Assembly: GCA_913057195.1 (NCBI GenBank)
Contig: CAJXNL010000005.1
Location: forward strand, 1-64,000
Direction of reading: 5' to 3'
DNA length: 64,000 bases
Source: an uncultured Wenzhouxiangella sp.
Lineage (GTDB): Bacteria; Pseudomonadota; Gammaproteobacteria; Xanthomonadales; Wenzhouxiangellaceae
How positions within the stretch are numbered: the stretch's first letter is position 1; every line of letters begins with the position of its first letter. The position numbers were made by a program, and so were the translations under genes. The notes beneath the pieces were generated by a model. It was not told the origin of the DNA. It searched no databases and saw nothing but the letters and a program-made list of their open reading frames with translations. This document shows positions 54,475 through 63,991 of this stretch, piece by piece.

Positions 54475-55734
54475 TTAGCTCGTCCCCTCAGCGGGCGCCG
54501 GAGTGAGCCGCAGCTTAGGTTGGTTTTGATTTTGGTCGGGCGTTTGATCTTGATCGGATGCAGCGCGCACCCGCAATGGCGAGCCTGGAATGGGGGCGGT
54601 GATGCCGGTGGTGATGACCCGATCACCGGGTGTGATGTTGTTGGTGACATAGACCGTCTGCGTGGTGGCACGGACCACCTCGACCGAGCGAATCTCCAGC
54701 TCATCATCGGCATTGGCCACATAGACACTGTCACCCTCGCGCAGCGCCGAGCGCGGCAAGCGGATGAGCCCAGCCGATGAGCGACCCGCAATGCGCGCCT
54801 CCACGAAAGTGCCCATGGGCAGCGGGGAGCGGCCTGACTGCGCATCGTCTGTCGAAGCTTCAAGGCGTTGGTAGGGGTCTTCCACGGCGACCACGGCGTA
54901 GCTCAAGCGGGTGTTTTCGTCGATGACACCCTCGGTGCGGACCACTCGTCCACGCCACCGACGCATTTGACCATCAACGTCCGCGCTCAGCGTCACCACA
55001 GGGCCTCTCGCACCCACCTCGCCGGCCCGCGGCAGTTGCAAAAACGCGCGGTCTTGGTTGGACAAGGGCAGCCTGACTTCGGCGACATCCACCGCAAACG
55101 CCACGCCCAAGCGCATGCCGGGGGTGACATACTGACCCACATCCACGCGCCGTTCGCGGACCAAGCCGTCATAAGGCAGGGTGATCTTGGTTCGCTCGAG
55201 GTTGCGTTGCGCTCGCAGCACGCCCGATCGTGCCGCATCCACGGCCGCTTTTGCGCCAGCCAGCTGTGGCAGACGCAGAACCAACTCATTTGGTTCACGG
55301 TCATCGCCATGCATCCGTTGCCAATCGCGCCGCGCTTGATCAGAGCGGGCTTGTTCATCGGCCAGTCTCGCCTGTGCCGAGGCCAGCTCAGCCTGGGCCT
55401 GTAAAAGCGCCGCTTCATAGTCGCTGGGATCGATCTGCGCCAGCACCTCGTTGGCTTTAAAAAATCCGCCGGCAGCAAAGCGCTCAGACACCGAGACCAG
55501 CCGTCCGCTGACCTCAGCGGCCAGGTCGGTTTCGGTTCGAGGGCGCACAATGCCTTCGGACTTGATCAAAAACTGACCCTGGCTTTCCTCAGCGGCAATC
55601 ACATCCACCAACATGGCCGTGGCCACAGGCTCTCGTTCAGGGGGTTGCGGGCGATTGATTGCCAACACAATCACCACAACCACAGCACCTGCGATCAGTG
55701 CAGGGGGCAGGAGGTATTTTTTGTAATTCGCCAC
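54475..55734 (-). CDS. RND adaptor (membrane fusion protein)
   Basis: A 419-residue periplasmic adaptor anchored by one N-terminal helix (LLPPALIAGAVVVVIVLAI). The lipoyl half-motifs are SEGIVRPRTETDLAAEVSGRLV and RTKITLPYDGLVRERRVDVGQYV, flanking a helical hairpin (AALLQAQAELASAQARLADEQARSDQARRD). A beta-barrel and membrane-proximal domain follow. It links the pump to an outer-membrane channel. It heads the probable adaptor-pump-patatin operon and is divergent from map. Confidence 0.92.
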   Translation of the reverse strand: MANYKKYLLPPALIAGAVVVVIVLAINRPQPPEREPVATAMLVDVIAAEESQGQFLIKSEGIVRPRTETDLAAEVSGRLVSVSERFAAGGFFKANEVLAQIDPSDYEAALLQAQAELASAQARLADEQARSDQARRDWQRMHGDDREPNELVLRLPQLAGAKAAVDAARSGVLRAQRNLERTKITLPYDGLVRERRVDVGQYVTPGMRLGVAFAVDVAEVRLPLSNQDRAFLQLPRAGEVGARGPVVTLSADVDGQMRRWRGRVVRTEGVIDENTRLSYAVVAVEDPYQRLEASTDDAQSGRSPLPMGTFVEARIAGRSSAGLIRLPRSALREGDSVYVANADDELEIRSVEVVRATTQTVYVTNNITPGDRVITTGITAPIPGSPLRVRAASDQDQTPDQNQNQPKLRLTPAPAEGTS

Positions 55735-55860
55735 AGGTTGAGTCTGCCTTTTGTGTCTTTGCCAAAAATTCAGGTTTGGGAGCGTTATTGTCGCGTCTTT
55801 CAGCCAGACCTGCCTGTGCCAAAAGACACAGTCTGGCCGCCTTGCAATCCAGCGATCGGG

Positions 55861-55866
55861 TACACT
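55861..55866 (+). promoter_or_regulatory. Candidate -10 box (TACACT) for map
   Basis: TACACT followed by GA lies 31 bp before the ATG at 55898. TTGCAA at 55842-55847 is 13 bp upstream, shorter than a normal spacer. Confidence 0.35.
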
Positions 55867-55897
55867 GAGTGTTCACGCTGATTGTACCGCTTAGACC

Positions 55898-56674
55898 ATG
55901 ATGAGCCCGGCCGTTCCCATTAAAACCCATCAAGAGATTGAAGCGATGCGTCGGGCTTGTCAGGGGGCGGCGCGCGTGCTGGACATGCTTGAGCCGCACG
56001 TCCAGGCCAAGGTCACGACCGAGCATCTTGATCAGCTGGCTCATGAGTTCATTACCCAAGACTTGGGCGCGATTCCAGCCCCGTTGAATTATCGAGGGTT
56101 CCCAAAATCCATCTGCACGTCAATCAATCATGTGGTGTGCCACGGGATCCCATCTGATAAGAGGCTCAAAGACGGTGACATCGTCAACATTGATGTCACC
56201 ATTATTTTGGATGGTTGGCACGGTGACACCAGTCGGATGTTTTATGTGGGTGAGCCCTCCGTTAAAGCCCGCCGGATTTGTGAGGTCGCTCATCAGGCGC
56301 TCCTGCTCGGGATTGATGCCGTTAAGCCTGGGGCCACACTGGGTGACATCGGGCATGTCATTCAAACTTATGCCGAAAAAGAGCGCTGTTCGGTGGTGCG
56401 CGAGTATTGCGGCCACGGCATTGGGCGGGAGTTTCATGAACCGCCTCAGGTGCTGCACTACGGCCAATCGGGCCAAGGGCTGGTGTTGACGCCTGGCATG
56501 ACTTTCACCATCGAGCCGATGATTAACCTGGGCAAACCGCAGACGCGGTTGCTGCCCGATGACTGGACCGTGATTACCCGGGATCGCTCACTGTCGGCGC
56601 AGTGGGAACACACGTTGGCGGTGACCGACAGTGGGGTGGATATTTTGACTCAGCTCCCAGGCAATCCGCCATAA
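55898..56674 (+). CDS. map: Methionine aminopeptidase, type I
   Basis: A 258-residue enzyme removing the initiator methionine. YRGFPKSICTSINHVVCHGIP, the metal ligands in DIVNIDVTIILDGWHGDTSRMF, CGHGIGREFHEPPQVLHY and FTIEPMI are present. Length and order match the family. It starts 1 bp upstream of glnD's start region (stop and ATG are separated by one base), the classic map-glnD arrangement. Confidence 0.97.
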   Translation: MMSPAVPIKTHQEIEAMRRACQGAARVLDMLEPHVQAKVTTEHLDQLAHEFITQDLGAIPAPLNYRGFPKSICTSINHVVCHGIPSDKRLKDGDIVNIDVTIILDGWHGDTSRMFYVGEPSVKARRICEVAHQALLLGIDAVKPGATLGDIGHVIQTYAEKERCSVVREYCGHGIGREFHEPPQVLHYGQSGQGLVLTPGMTFTIEPMINLGKPQTRLLPDDWTVITRDRSLSAQWEHTLAVTDSGVDILTQLPGNPP

Positions 56675-56675
56675 C

Positions 56676-59375
56676 ATGTCCGTGCCTGCGCCCCCAGAAA
56701 GGCTTGGCGCTGTCCCCGCAACCCGCCACTGCCTCGCGCTTGATGCCCTAGATGAGTTGCCAAAGGCGCCTTTGGCCTTATCAAAGGTGATCGGCGAGCA
56801 GCGGCAGTTGGCCGATGAGGAACTCAAACGCTTATTTGCTGAGGGCGCAGCCATTGGCGAGCTTGTGCACGCGCGTGCCTGGGTGGTTGAGCAATTGGTT
56901 CTGGCGGTCTGGGAGCGGTTGATCGCGCCTGACCAACCCTTGGCGCTGTGCGCCGTTGGTGGGTTCGGGCGCGGGGAACTGCACCCTCACTCCGATGTTG
57001 ACTTGTTGATCTTGACTGAAGACAACGCAGATTTGGATGCCCGCACACAGGAGTCACTTCATCATTTGGTTCAAGTGCTGTGGGACGCTTCGCTGCATCC
57101 GGGCCACGCGGTGCGTGATGTCAATGACTGTATTGAGCAGGCCAAAGCAGATGTCAGCATCATGACCAACCTGATGGAGGTCAGGTGGATTGGGGGCGAT
57201 CATCGGTTATTTGATGCCTTGGCGCAGGCGCTGACCGATGAGACGTTATGGCCATCCGATCAATTTTTTAAAGCCAAGGTCGACGAACAGACCGAGCGCT
57301 ACAGTCAGTTTGAAGACACCATATATAACCTCGAGCCCAATCTTAAAGAGGGCCCCGGCGGGCTTCGGGATGTGCAAATGATTGCCTGGGTGACGCAACG
57401 CCATTTCCAGAATGCCACCTTGCACGGTTTGGTGGAGCACGACTTCTTGTCTGAGGATGAGTATGACGAGCTCGTTGATGGGCGCGAGTATCTTTGGACC
57501 CTTCGCTGGGCATTGCATGAGCTGGCCGGGCGCGCCGAAGATCGTTTGCTGTTTGATCATCAACGTCATTTGGCAACAAGTTTTGGCTACAGCGATGCCG
57601 AAGATGTGGCAGGCAACGCAGATGTCGAACGCTTTATGCAGCGCTATTACCGCATTGCGATGCGACTGGCGCGCTTGAATGAACGTCTTCTTCAAAGCTT
57701 TGAAGAAGAACTGTTGGCCAACCGAGCTCATCTTCCCAGTGGGCCCGTGGATGAAGACTTTCAGATCACCGATGGGTATCTGGAACTGATCGACCCGCAG
57801 GGGTTTGTTTATCAACCCATCCTGTTGGTTAAGATGTTCAACGTCTTGGCTGAGCATCCAGAGATTAAAGGCGTTCGCGCGGCCACGATTCGACTTGTCC
57901 GAGCGCACTTATATTTAATTGATGAGGCATTTCGCGCTGACCCTCAGGTGTGGCGACTGTTTCTGGCGCTGTTGCAAAGTCGCCAAGGCGTATATCACCA
58001 GCTGGCCAGAATGAACCGCTATGGGGTCCTGGCCGCCTTGTTGCCGGCGTTTGCCAAAATTACCGGGCGCATGCAGTTTGATCTGTTCCATGTCTATACC
58101 GTCGACCAGCACACCCTGTTTGTGATCCGAAACCTCAGGCGATTTGCGCAGCGCGCCCACGCCGATCAATTTGAGCACGCCATTGAGGTGTTCGCGCGCA
58201 TCGATCGACCCGAGTTGTTGCACTTGGCTGCACTTTTTCATGACATTGCCAAAGGCCGTGGCGGTGACCACTCAATGCTTGGTGCCAAAGACGCTGATGC
58301 GTTTTGCAAGACCCTTGGGCTTGGTGCCGAGGAGACGGCTTTGGTGGTGTGGTTGGTGCGTGCGCACTTATTGATGTCACTGACCTCTCAACGTGAAGAC
58401 ATCACCGATCCATTGGTGGTCAGTCGGTTTTGCGCCGCGGTCAAAACCCGTCGGCGACTGGATTATTTGTTTGTGCTGACCGTGGCCGATATTGCTGCGA
58501 CCAGTCCCAAGCTTTGGAATTCATGGAAAGACAGTTTGTTGTGGTCGCTGTATGAAGCCAGCGTTGAACAGTTTGAGCGCGGCTTGGCCGATCCCATCGA
58601 GCGAGATGAAGGTGTTGAGCAGACCCGCCAGGAGGCCTTGGCCGAGCTTGCGCCTGAGCATCACGCCCAGGCTCAAGCGCTGTGGGCGCAGTGGCCCAAA
58701 CGTGCGTTTTTGCGCTTGGATCTGGCACAAATTGTCTGGACCACAGATGCTGTGCTGCAAGCTGATCAATGGCCGTTGGTGGCGATACATGGTGACATTG
58801 ACAAAGGCGTCAGCGAGATCTTTGTGTATGCGCCTGACTTTCCGGGTCTGTTCGCGCTGGTGGCCCGTGAACTCGACTGCATGCAGCTGAATGTGCTCGC
58901 AGCCCGTATTCTGACCACCAAAGACGGCCAAAGTTGGGATCTGTTTCAGGTGATGGATCATCAAGGCCAGCCACTGAACGACAGCGACTCGGCGCGGCTG
59001 ATCGAGACACTGGAAAAGCAGCTCGATGCGCAAGTGGTCAGGCCCTTGGCGCCACGACCCATTCCCAGGCGATTACAACCGTTCATGGATCCACCGCAGA
59101 TTGAGATTCGAGATGGCCGCGATGGTCTGACGGCGCTGGAGATCACCGCCACCGATCGACCTGGTTTATTGTCAGCCATTGCAGAGACGTTGGTCAGTCT
59201 CGGGCTTCGCTTGTTTGATGCCCGGGTGGCAACCTTTGGTCAACGCGTTGAGGATGTCTTTATGATCGGTCAAACACAAGGCACGGACACTCAACCACTG
59301 GATCAGGCCACGCGTGATGCGTTGCGTGCAGAGCTTTTACAGTGTTTAGAAGGCGAGGAGATGAGTCATGAATAG
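56676..59375 (+). CDS. glnD: Bifunctional uridylyltransferase / uridylyl-removing enzyme
   Basis: An 899-residue nitrogen sensor that adds and removes UMP on PII proteins in response to glutamine. The nucleotidyltransferase motif [15 protein letters not shown] is at 95-109, and [17 protein letters not shown] is diagnostic. The HD hydrolase core reads [19 protein letters not shown] near residue 515. Two C-terminal ACT domains follow ([54 protein letters not shown]). It overlaps dapD by 8 bp. Confidence 0.97.
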   Translation: MSVPAPPERLGAVPATRHCLALDALDELPKAPLALSKVIGEQRQLADEELKRLFAEGAAIGELVHARAWVVEQLVLAVWERLIAPDQPLALCAVGGFGRGELHPHSDVDLLILTEDNADLDARTQESLHHLVQVLWDASLHPGHAVRDVNDCIEQAKADVSIMTNLMEVRWIGGDHRLFDALAQALTDETLWPSDQFFKAKVDEQTERYSQFEDTIYNLEPNLKEGPGGLRDVQMIAWVTQRHFQNATLHGLVEHDFLSEDEYDELVDGREYLWTLRWALHELAGRAEDRLLFDHQRHLATSFGYSDAEDVAGNADVERFMQRYYRIAMRLARLNERLLQSFEEELLANRAHLPSGPVDEDFQITDGYLELIDPQGFVYQPILLVKMFNVLAEHPEIKGVRAATIRLVRAHLYLIDEAFRADPQVWRLFLALLQSRQGVYHQLARMNRYGVLAALLPAFAKITGRMQFDLFHVYTVDQHTLFVIRNLRRFAQRAHADQFEHAIEVFARIDRPELLHLAALFHDIAKGRGGDHSMLGAKDADAFCKTLGLGAEETALVVWLVRAHLLMSLTSQREDITDPLVVSRFCAAVKTRRRLDYLFVLTVADIAATSPKLWNSWKDSLLWSLYEASVEQFERGLADPIERDEGVEQTRQEALAELAPEHHAQAQALWAQWPKRAFLRLDLAQIVWTTDAVLQADQWPLVAIHGDIDKGVSEIFVYAPDFPGLFALVARELDCMQLNVLAARILTTKDGQSWDLFQVMDHQGQPLNDSDSARLIETLEKQLDAQVVRPLAPRPIPRRLQPFMDPPQIEIRDGRDGLTALEITATDRPGLLSAIAETLVSLGLRLFDARVATFGQRVEDVFMIGQTQGTDTQPLDQATRDALRAELLQCLEGEEMSHE

Positions 59376-60186
59376 CCAGGCATGGCAAGACTGTATTGAG
59401 CGTGCTTGGGCCGAGCGCGAGACGCTGAGCCCTCAGGCGCACCCCGAAGAACTCAAGGCGACCGTCGAAACGTGTCTGGCTCACTTGGAGACGGGCCAAT
59501 TGCGCGTGGCCGAGCCCACCAAAGACGGTTGGCAAGTCAACGCCTGGCTTAAGCAAGCCATCTTGCTGCATTTTAGGATTCAACCCAACCGCGTTATGGG
59601 CGATGGGCTGGTGCGTTATTTCGATAAGGTGGGGCTGCGCTTTGGCGCAGATGATGATCCCATCCAAACCGGCGCCCGCGTGGTGCCGCCTGCGGTGGTG
59701 CGTCAAGGCGCGCACATCGGCCAAGACGTGGTGCTGATGCCCAGCTATGTCAATATCGGCGCGTTTGTTGGTGAAGGCTCCATGGTGGATACTTGGGCGA
59801 CCGTCGGCTCCTGTGCCCAAATCGGCCGGGGTGTGCACATCTCCGGGGGGGCGGGGATTGGCGGTGTGTTGGAACCGCTGCAGGCCAACCCCACCATCAT
59901 TGAAGATGAGTGTTTCATTGGTGCGCGCTCAGAAATTGTCGAAGGCGTCATCATCGAGGCCGGCGCCGTGATTGGCATGGGGGTGTTTATTGGTCAGTCC
60001 ACCAAGATCTATGATCGAAACAGCGGCCAGATTTATCAGGGCCGGGTCCCCGCGGGTTCGGTGGTGGTGGCTGGCGCGCTGCCAGCGCCCGATCAAAGCC
60101 ACAGTCTCAATGCCGCAATCATCGTCAAGACAGTCGACACGAAAACTCGCCAAAAAACAGCCATTAACGAGCTTTTAAGAGCCTAA
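59368..60186 (+). CDS. dapD: Tetrahydrodipicolinate N-succinyltransferase
   Basis: A 272-residue enzyme of the succinylase branch of lysine and diaminopimelate synthesis. A left-handed beta-helix of hexapeptide repeats ([37 protein letters not shown]) follows the helical N-terminal domain. [31 protein letters not shown] and [15 protein letters not shown] are diagnostic. The start codon lies inside the end of glnD. Confidence 0.97.
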   Translation: MNSQAWQDCIERAWAERETLSPQAHPEELKATVETCLAHLETGQLRVAEPTKDGWQVNAWLKQAILLHFRIQPNRVMGDGLVRYFDKVGLRFGADDDPIQTGARVVPPAVVRQGAHIGQDVVLMPSYVNIGAFVGEGSMVDTWATVGSCAQIGRGVHISGGAGIGGVLEPLQANPTIIEDECFIGARSEIVEGVIIEAGAVIGMGVFIGQSTKIYDRNSGQIYQGRVPAGSVVVAGALPAPDQSHSLNAAIIVKTVDTKTRQKTAINELLRA

Positions 60187-60206
60187 GTGACTGTTTTTAA
60201 TAGTGT

Positions 60207-60235
60207 TTGAACTTCACGACAAGATGGTATATTGT
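60207..60235 (+). promoter_or_regulatory. Candidate promoter for the TonB-dependent receptor
   Basis: TTGAAC at 60207-60212 is followed at 15 bp by TATATT (60228-60233) or at 17 bp by TATTGT (60230-60235). Transcription would start near 60240 and give a leader of about 90 nt that folds into hairpins. Confidence 0.45.
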
Positions 60236-60242
60236 GTCGCCT

Positions 60243-60298
60243 CGCCGGTCATGAAAATTTAACAATTGACCGGTGACAGCGGTCTGGCGCAAGCCAGG
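60243..60298 (+). other. Structured 5' leader of the TonB-dependent receptor
   Basis: Two stem-loops lie between the promoter and the start codon. The first pairs 60243-60251 with 60267-60275 (9 bp, one G-T pair) around a 15-nt AT-rich loop. The second, 60283-60298, has a 5-bp CTGGC/GCCAG stem closed by a GCAA (GNRA) tetraloop. They do not overlap the GAGGAG ribosome-binding site at about 60316. No known riboswitch class is recognised. Confidence 0.45.
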
Positions 60299-60331
60299 CG
60301 CCTTTGTATGATGTCTGAGGAGTCGTTCAAC

Positions 60332-62881
60332 ATGACACACAAAAATCCATCCACACCCTTCAATGTGCTCAAAAAGAGCGTGTTGACCGTTTGCGTTGCT
60401 GCTGGCCTTGGCCTTGCAAGTGCCCCTTCTGTGGCTCAGCAAGCAACAGAGAATAATTCACAACCCGCCGACGAGGAAACCGATCGGATCGCCGTGACAG
60501 GCACACGCCGTCGCGACCGCTCCATCGCTGATTCGGCGGTGCCGATTGATGTCATCAGCTCGGAGGCGTTGACCGAGACGGGCTTGACCGAGACCAACGC
60601 CATTTTGGCTCGGTTGCTGCCCAGCTTTAACTTCCCGCGTCCCTCCATCACCGATGGCACCGATCAGATTCGTCCAGCCCAACTGCGTGGCTTGGCCCCT
60701 GACCAAACGCTTGTCTTGGTCAACGGCAAACGCCGCCACACTTCAGCGCTGTTGAACCTGAACGGTTCAGTGGGTCGAGGCTCAGCCGCGGTTGACTTGA
60801 ACATGATTCCACCCAATGCCATTGAGCGCATCGAAGTGCTGCGTGACGGCGCTGCTGCCCAGTACGGGTCGGATGCGATTGCCGGGGTGATCAACATTGT
60901 CTTGAAAGAGAGTGCCGCGCGGTTTAACGCCTCCGCCACTTACGGCGAGCACCGGACCACTGTGGATGGCGTGCCATCGCCGGGTCCAGTGAGCGTCGGA
61001 CCTGATGGCAGCCTTGTCATCGAAGAGGGCGAGGATCGCTACGCACAAGATGGGCAAACCACCACACTCCAGTTCGGTGGTGGCTTTGATGTTGGCAACA
61101 GCGGCTACTTCAATCTGGCGGTTCAATACCGCGAGCGTGACAACACCAACCGCTCAGGTTTTGATCCACGCCAGAACTTCCCATTGGTCGATGGCAATTT
61201 TGATGAGCGTGAGTTTACGTTCGACCGCATCAATCACCGCTTTGGGGATCCAAACACCGAAGAGATGGCCGTGTTCTTCAACAGCGCGGTTGAGATGGCC
61301 AACGGTTGGGAGTTCTACTCGTTCGGCAACTACGCCAACCGCGAGGGCGATGCCGGCGGTTTCTATCGTCGAGGTTTGGATGGCCGAAACGTGCCAGAAA
61401 TCTATCCCGCAGGCTTCTTGCCATTGATCACCACCGACACCGATGACATGTCTTTGGCGGGTGGTTTCCGTGGTGAGGTCAACGATTGGATCTTGGATAC
61501 TTCGTTGACATATGGCTCGAATGAGCTCGACTTTGGGGTGATCAACAGTTTGAACACTTCGTTGGGCCCCAGCAGCCAAACAGAGTTTGAAGCGGGCACG
61601 TTGAAAAACTCACAGGTGGTGTTCAACGCCGATGCAAGCAAGCTCTATGACTTCAACGGCATGCCGACCAACATCGCGGTGGGCTTTGAGTATCGCGATG
61701 AAGAGTATGAGATTGGGGCAGGGGAGCCCAACAGCTACGTCGACGGGCCCTTCCCGGGCGCAGCGGGTTCTCAGGTCTTTCCAGGTTTCACACCGGAATC
61801 TGAGGTGACAGGAAGCCGAGACAACATGAGTGTTTATGCTGAAGTTGATGCCGATGTCACCAATCGACTCAACGCAGCGGCAGCGGTTCGGTTTGAAGAC
61901 TATTCAGACTTCGGCTCTACTGTGATTGGCAAGCTTGCTGGTCGCTACCAAGCCACTGATGCGCTGGCCTTCAGAGGCTCGGTGTCAACGGGCTTTAGAG
62001 CACCGTCGTTGGCTCAGCAGTTCTTCACCTCTGTCGCCACCGTTTTTGTCGACGGCGTTCCCACCGAAACGGGCACTTTCCGTCCGGATTCTGATGTGGC
62101 CAAAGCGCTGGGTTCGCCTGGTTTGGAGGAAGAAACCTCGCAGAGCTTCTCTGTGGGCTTCGTATGGCAACCTGTGGACAGAGCCAACCTCTCTGTTGAT
62201 ATCTTCCGCATCGATATTGATGATCGGATTGTGTTGTCAGAAAACCTGTCGGGTCCGGGCATTGTCTCGCTGTTGGAGGGCACCGGTGCCAACCGTGCGC
62301 GGTTCTTCTTAAACGGGATTGATTCGACCACCGAAGGCATCGATATTGTGGGCAGTTACTCAGTCAGCCTGAATGACTATGGAACGGTCGATTTCACGGC
62401 AGGCTATAACTACACCAACAACGATGTCACCAAAGTGTTGGCGCCGCCAGCAGAATTGGCTCAAGTGGGTGTGACCGAGGACAACTTGTTCTCACGTCGT
62501 GAGCGGGTCCGGTTCGAAAAAGGCTCGCCCGAAGACAAGTTCAACTTGGGGGCCACTTGGCGCTTTCAAGACTTCCGTCTGACCACCCAGGCCACGCGCT
62601 TTGGTAAGACGGTTGACGTGTCAAGGGTGCCTTCTGGTGATGAAGTGTTGGATGCCAAAACAATTGTCGATTTGGAGCTGGGCTATGAATTGACCCCCAG
62701 CATCAAGCTGGCCTTTGGTGCCAACAACTTGTTTGATGTCTATCCAGACACCGCGCAAGAAATCAACGATAAGGCAGGTCAGTCAACCTCGACGTTTGAC
62801 CGCATCTTCCCTTATTCAGGTTTCTCAGCGTTTGGCTTTAACGGCCGGTTCCTCTACACTCGGATTGGTTTCGAGTATTGA
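60332..62881 (+). CDS. TonB-dependent outer-membrane receptor
   Basis: An 849-residue receptor. A long signal peptide (LKKSVLTVCVAAGLGLASAPSVAQQ) is followed by a TonB-box-like EETDRIAVTGTRRRDRS, the plug domain (VPIDVISSEALTETGLTETNAILARLLPSF; LNMIPPNAIERIEVLRDGAAAQYGSDAIAGVINIVLK) and a 22-strand barrel ending in an aromatic strand (FLYTRIGFEY). The ATG at 60332 follows GAGGAG by 10 nt. No tonB-exbBD or substrate genes are near; the style of plug and TonB box is common in polymer or siderophore receptors of marine Gammaproteobacteria. Substrate unknown. Confidence 0.93.
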   Translation: MTHKNPSTPFNVLKKSVLTVCVAAGLGLASAPSVAQQATENNSQPADEETDRIAVTGTRRRDRSIADSAVPIDVISSEALTETGLTETNAILARLLPSFNFPRPSITDGTDQIRPAQLRGLAPDQTLVLVNGKRRHTSALLNLNGSVGRGSAAVDLNMIPPNAIERIEVLRDGAAAQYGSDAIAGVINIVLKESAARFNASATYGEHRTTVDGVPSPGPVSVGPDGSLVIEEGEDRYAQDGQTTTLQFGGGFDVGNSGYFNLAVQYRERDNTNRSGFDPRQNFPLVDGNFDEREFTFDRINHRFGDPNTEEMAVFFNSAVEMANGWEFYSFGNYANREGDAGGFYRRGLDGRNVPEIYPAGFLPLITTDTDDMSLAGGFRGEVNDWILDTSLTYGSNELDFGVINSLNTSLGPSSQTEFEAGTLKNSQVVFNADASKLYDFNGMPTNIAVGFEYRDEEYEIGAGEPNSYVDGPFPGAAGSQVFPGFTPESEVTGSRDNMSVYAEVDADVTNRLNAAAAVRFEDYSDFGSTVIGKLAGRYQATDALAFRGSVSTGFRAPSLAQQFFTSVATVFVDGVPTETGTFRPDSDVAKALGSPGLEEETSQSFSVGFVWQPVDRANLSVDIFRIDIDDRIVLSENLSGPGIVSLLEGTGANRARFFLNGIDSTTEGIDIVGSYSVSLNDYGTVDFTAGYNYTNNDVTKVLAPPAELAQVGVTEDNLFSRRERVRFEKGSPEDKFNLGATWRFQDFRLTTQATRFGKTVDVSRVPSGDEVLDAKTIVDLELGYELTPSIKLAFGANNLFDVYPDTAQEINDKAGQSTSTFDRIFPYSGFSAFGFNGRFLYTRIGFEY

Positions 62882-62905
62882 TCGGCCCTTTCTTGTAAGC
62901 AGCAC

Positions 62906-62939
62906 CATCACGCCGGGTTCGCCCGGCGTGATGCTTTCT
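62906..62939 (+). terminator. Intrinsic terminator after the TonB receptor gene
   Basis: A perfect 12-bp stem CATCACGCCGGG/CCCGGCGTGATG with a TTCG tetraloop (62918-62921), followed by CTTTCT. It is 25 bp after the receptor stop. Confidence 0.85.
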
Positions 62940-62954
62940 GGACGTTGAATACGT

Positions 62955-62960
62955 TACACT
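62955..62960 (+). promoter_or_regulatory. Candidate -10 box (TACACT) for the dGTPase-like gene
   Basis: TACACT ends 8 bp before the ATG at 62969, so the transcript would be nearly leaderless. No typical -35 is seen. Confidence 0.35.
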
Positions 62961-62968
62961 AAGGTTTG

Positions 62969-63991
62969 ATGTCTTCTGTTACCCCCATTGATACCGGGTT
63001 ATTGGTGGTCGACCGCCAAGCCAGAGAGGCCAAAGAGGCTGAGCTGTCGCCTTTGGCCACCCGAGCAGTACAGTCGAAAGGCCGCCTCAAGCCTGAGCAG
63101 CCTGATGACTTTCGAACTGACTTCCAGCTGGATCGTGACCGGGTCCTGCACTCCAAGGCATTCCGCCGCTTGAAGCACAAAACGCAAGTTTTTATCAACC
63201 CAGAGGGCGACCATTTTGTCACCCGGATGTCGCACACCCTTCAAGTGACTCAGGTGGCGCGGGCTTTGGCTGTAGCGCTGGGTCTAAATGAAGACCTCAC
63301 AGAGGCCATCGCGCTGGCCCACGACTGCGGACACACCCCCTTTGGCCACACCGGTGAAGCGGCGCTTTCGGACTATGTCGATGGTGATTGGTTGCACTCA
63401 GCCCAAGGCGTTCGAATTTTTCAGATGCTGGAGCCTTTAAACCTGACCCACGAAGTCATTGACGGCATCCGGGCGCACACCTGGAAAATCCAGCCACCGC
63501 CCGAAACGCCGGAGGCGTGGCTGATTCGTTTTGCTGACCGAATCGCGTATCTCACGCATGACTTGCATGATGCGCTGCGGGCAGGCGTGATTGAAAGCGC
63601 TGATGTGCCCCAAGAGATTATTGAATGTTTGGGTCCGATCAAGGGCCGAAGCTGGATTAACGTGATGGTCAATGCCGTCATAGACGAGTCTGTTCAACGC
63701 GGCAAGATTGCGATGTCGCCGGATGTGTTGAACGCCATGAAACTGTTCAGGGACTTTATGTTTGACAGAGTGTATATGCGGCCGGCCGCCGTTGCTCAAG
63801 CTGATCGGGCGCGATTGGTCATCCATCAGCTTGTTGATTATTTGCTGGCTCATCCCGATGAGATTCCAGCCACGTATCGAAATCAAGAGGCCGACAGGCT
63901 CACCCAAGCACTTGATTTTGTCGCCGGCATGACCGATCGGTATGCTTTGAGTTTGCACGATCGGCTCTTTCGGCCCCGGGGGCTGGTGTGA
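62969..63991 (+). CDS. dGTP triphosphohydrolase-like HD protein
   Basis: A 340-residue HD-domain hydrolase of the deoxyguanosinetriphosphate triphosphohydrolase-like family. RTDFQLDRDRVLHSKAFRRLKHKTQVF and THTLQ-type VTRMSHTLQVTQVARALAVALGLNEDLTEAIALAHDCGHTPFGHTGE hold the metal-binding His/Asp residues. It is the shorter form (about 340 aa) rather than E. coli Dgt (505 aa). Members hydrolyse dNTPs to nucleosides and triphosphate. Start at ATG 62969; a TTG at 62966 is in frame. The gene ends 9 bp before the window edge. Confidence 0.92.
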   Translation: MSSVTPIDTGLLVVDRQAREAKEAELSPLATRAVQSKGRLKPEQPDDFRTDFQLDRDRVLHSKAFRRLKHKTQVFINPEGDHFVTRMSHTLQVTQVARALAVALGLNEDLTEAIALAHDCGHTPFGHTGEAALSDYVDGDWLHSAQGVRIFQMLEPLNLTHEVIDGIRAHTWKIQPPPETPEAWLIRFADRIAYLTHDLHDALRAGVIESADVPQEIIECLGPIKGRSWINVMVNAVIDESVQRGKIAMSPDVLNAMKLFRDFMFDRVYMRPAAVAQADRARLVIHQLVDYLLAHPDEIPATYRNQEADRLTQALDFVAGMTDRYALSLHDRLFRPRGLV

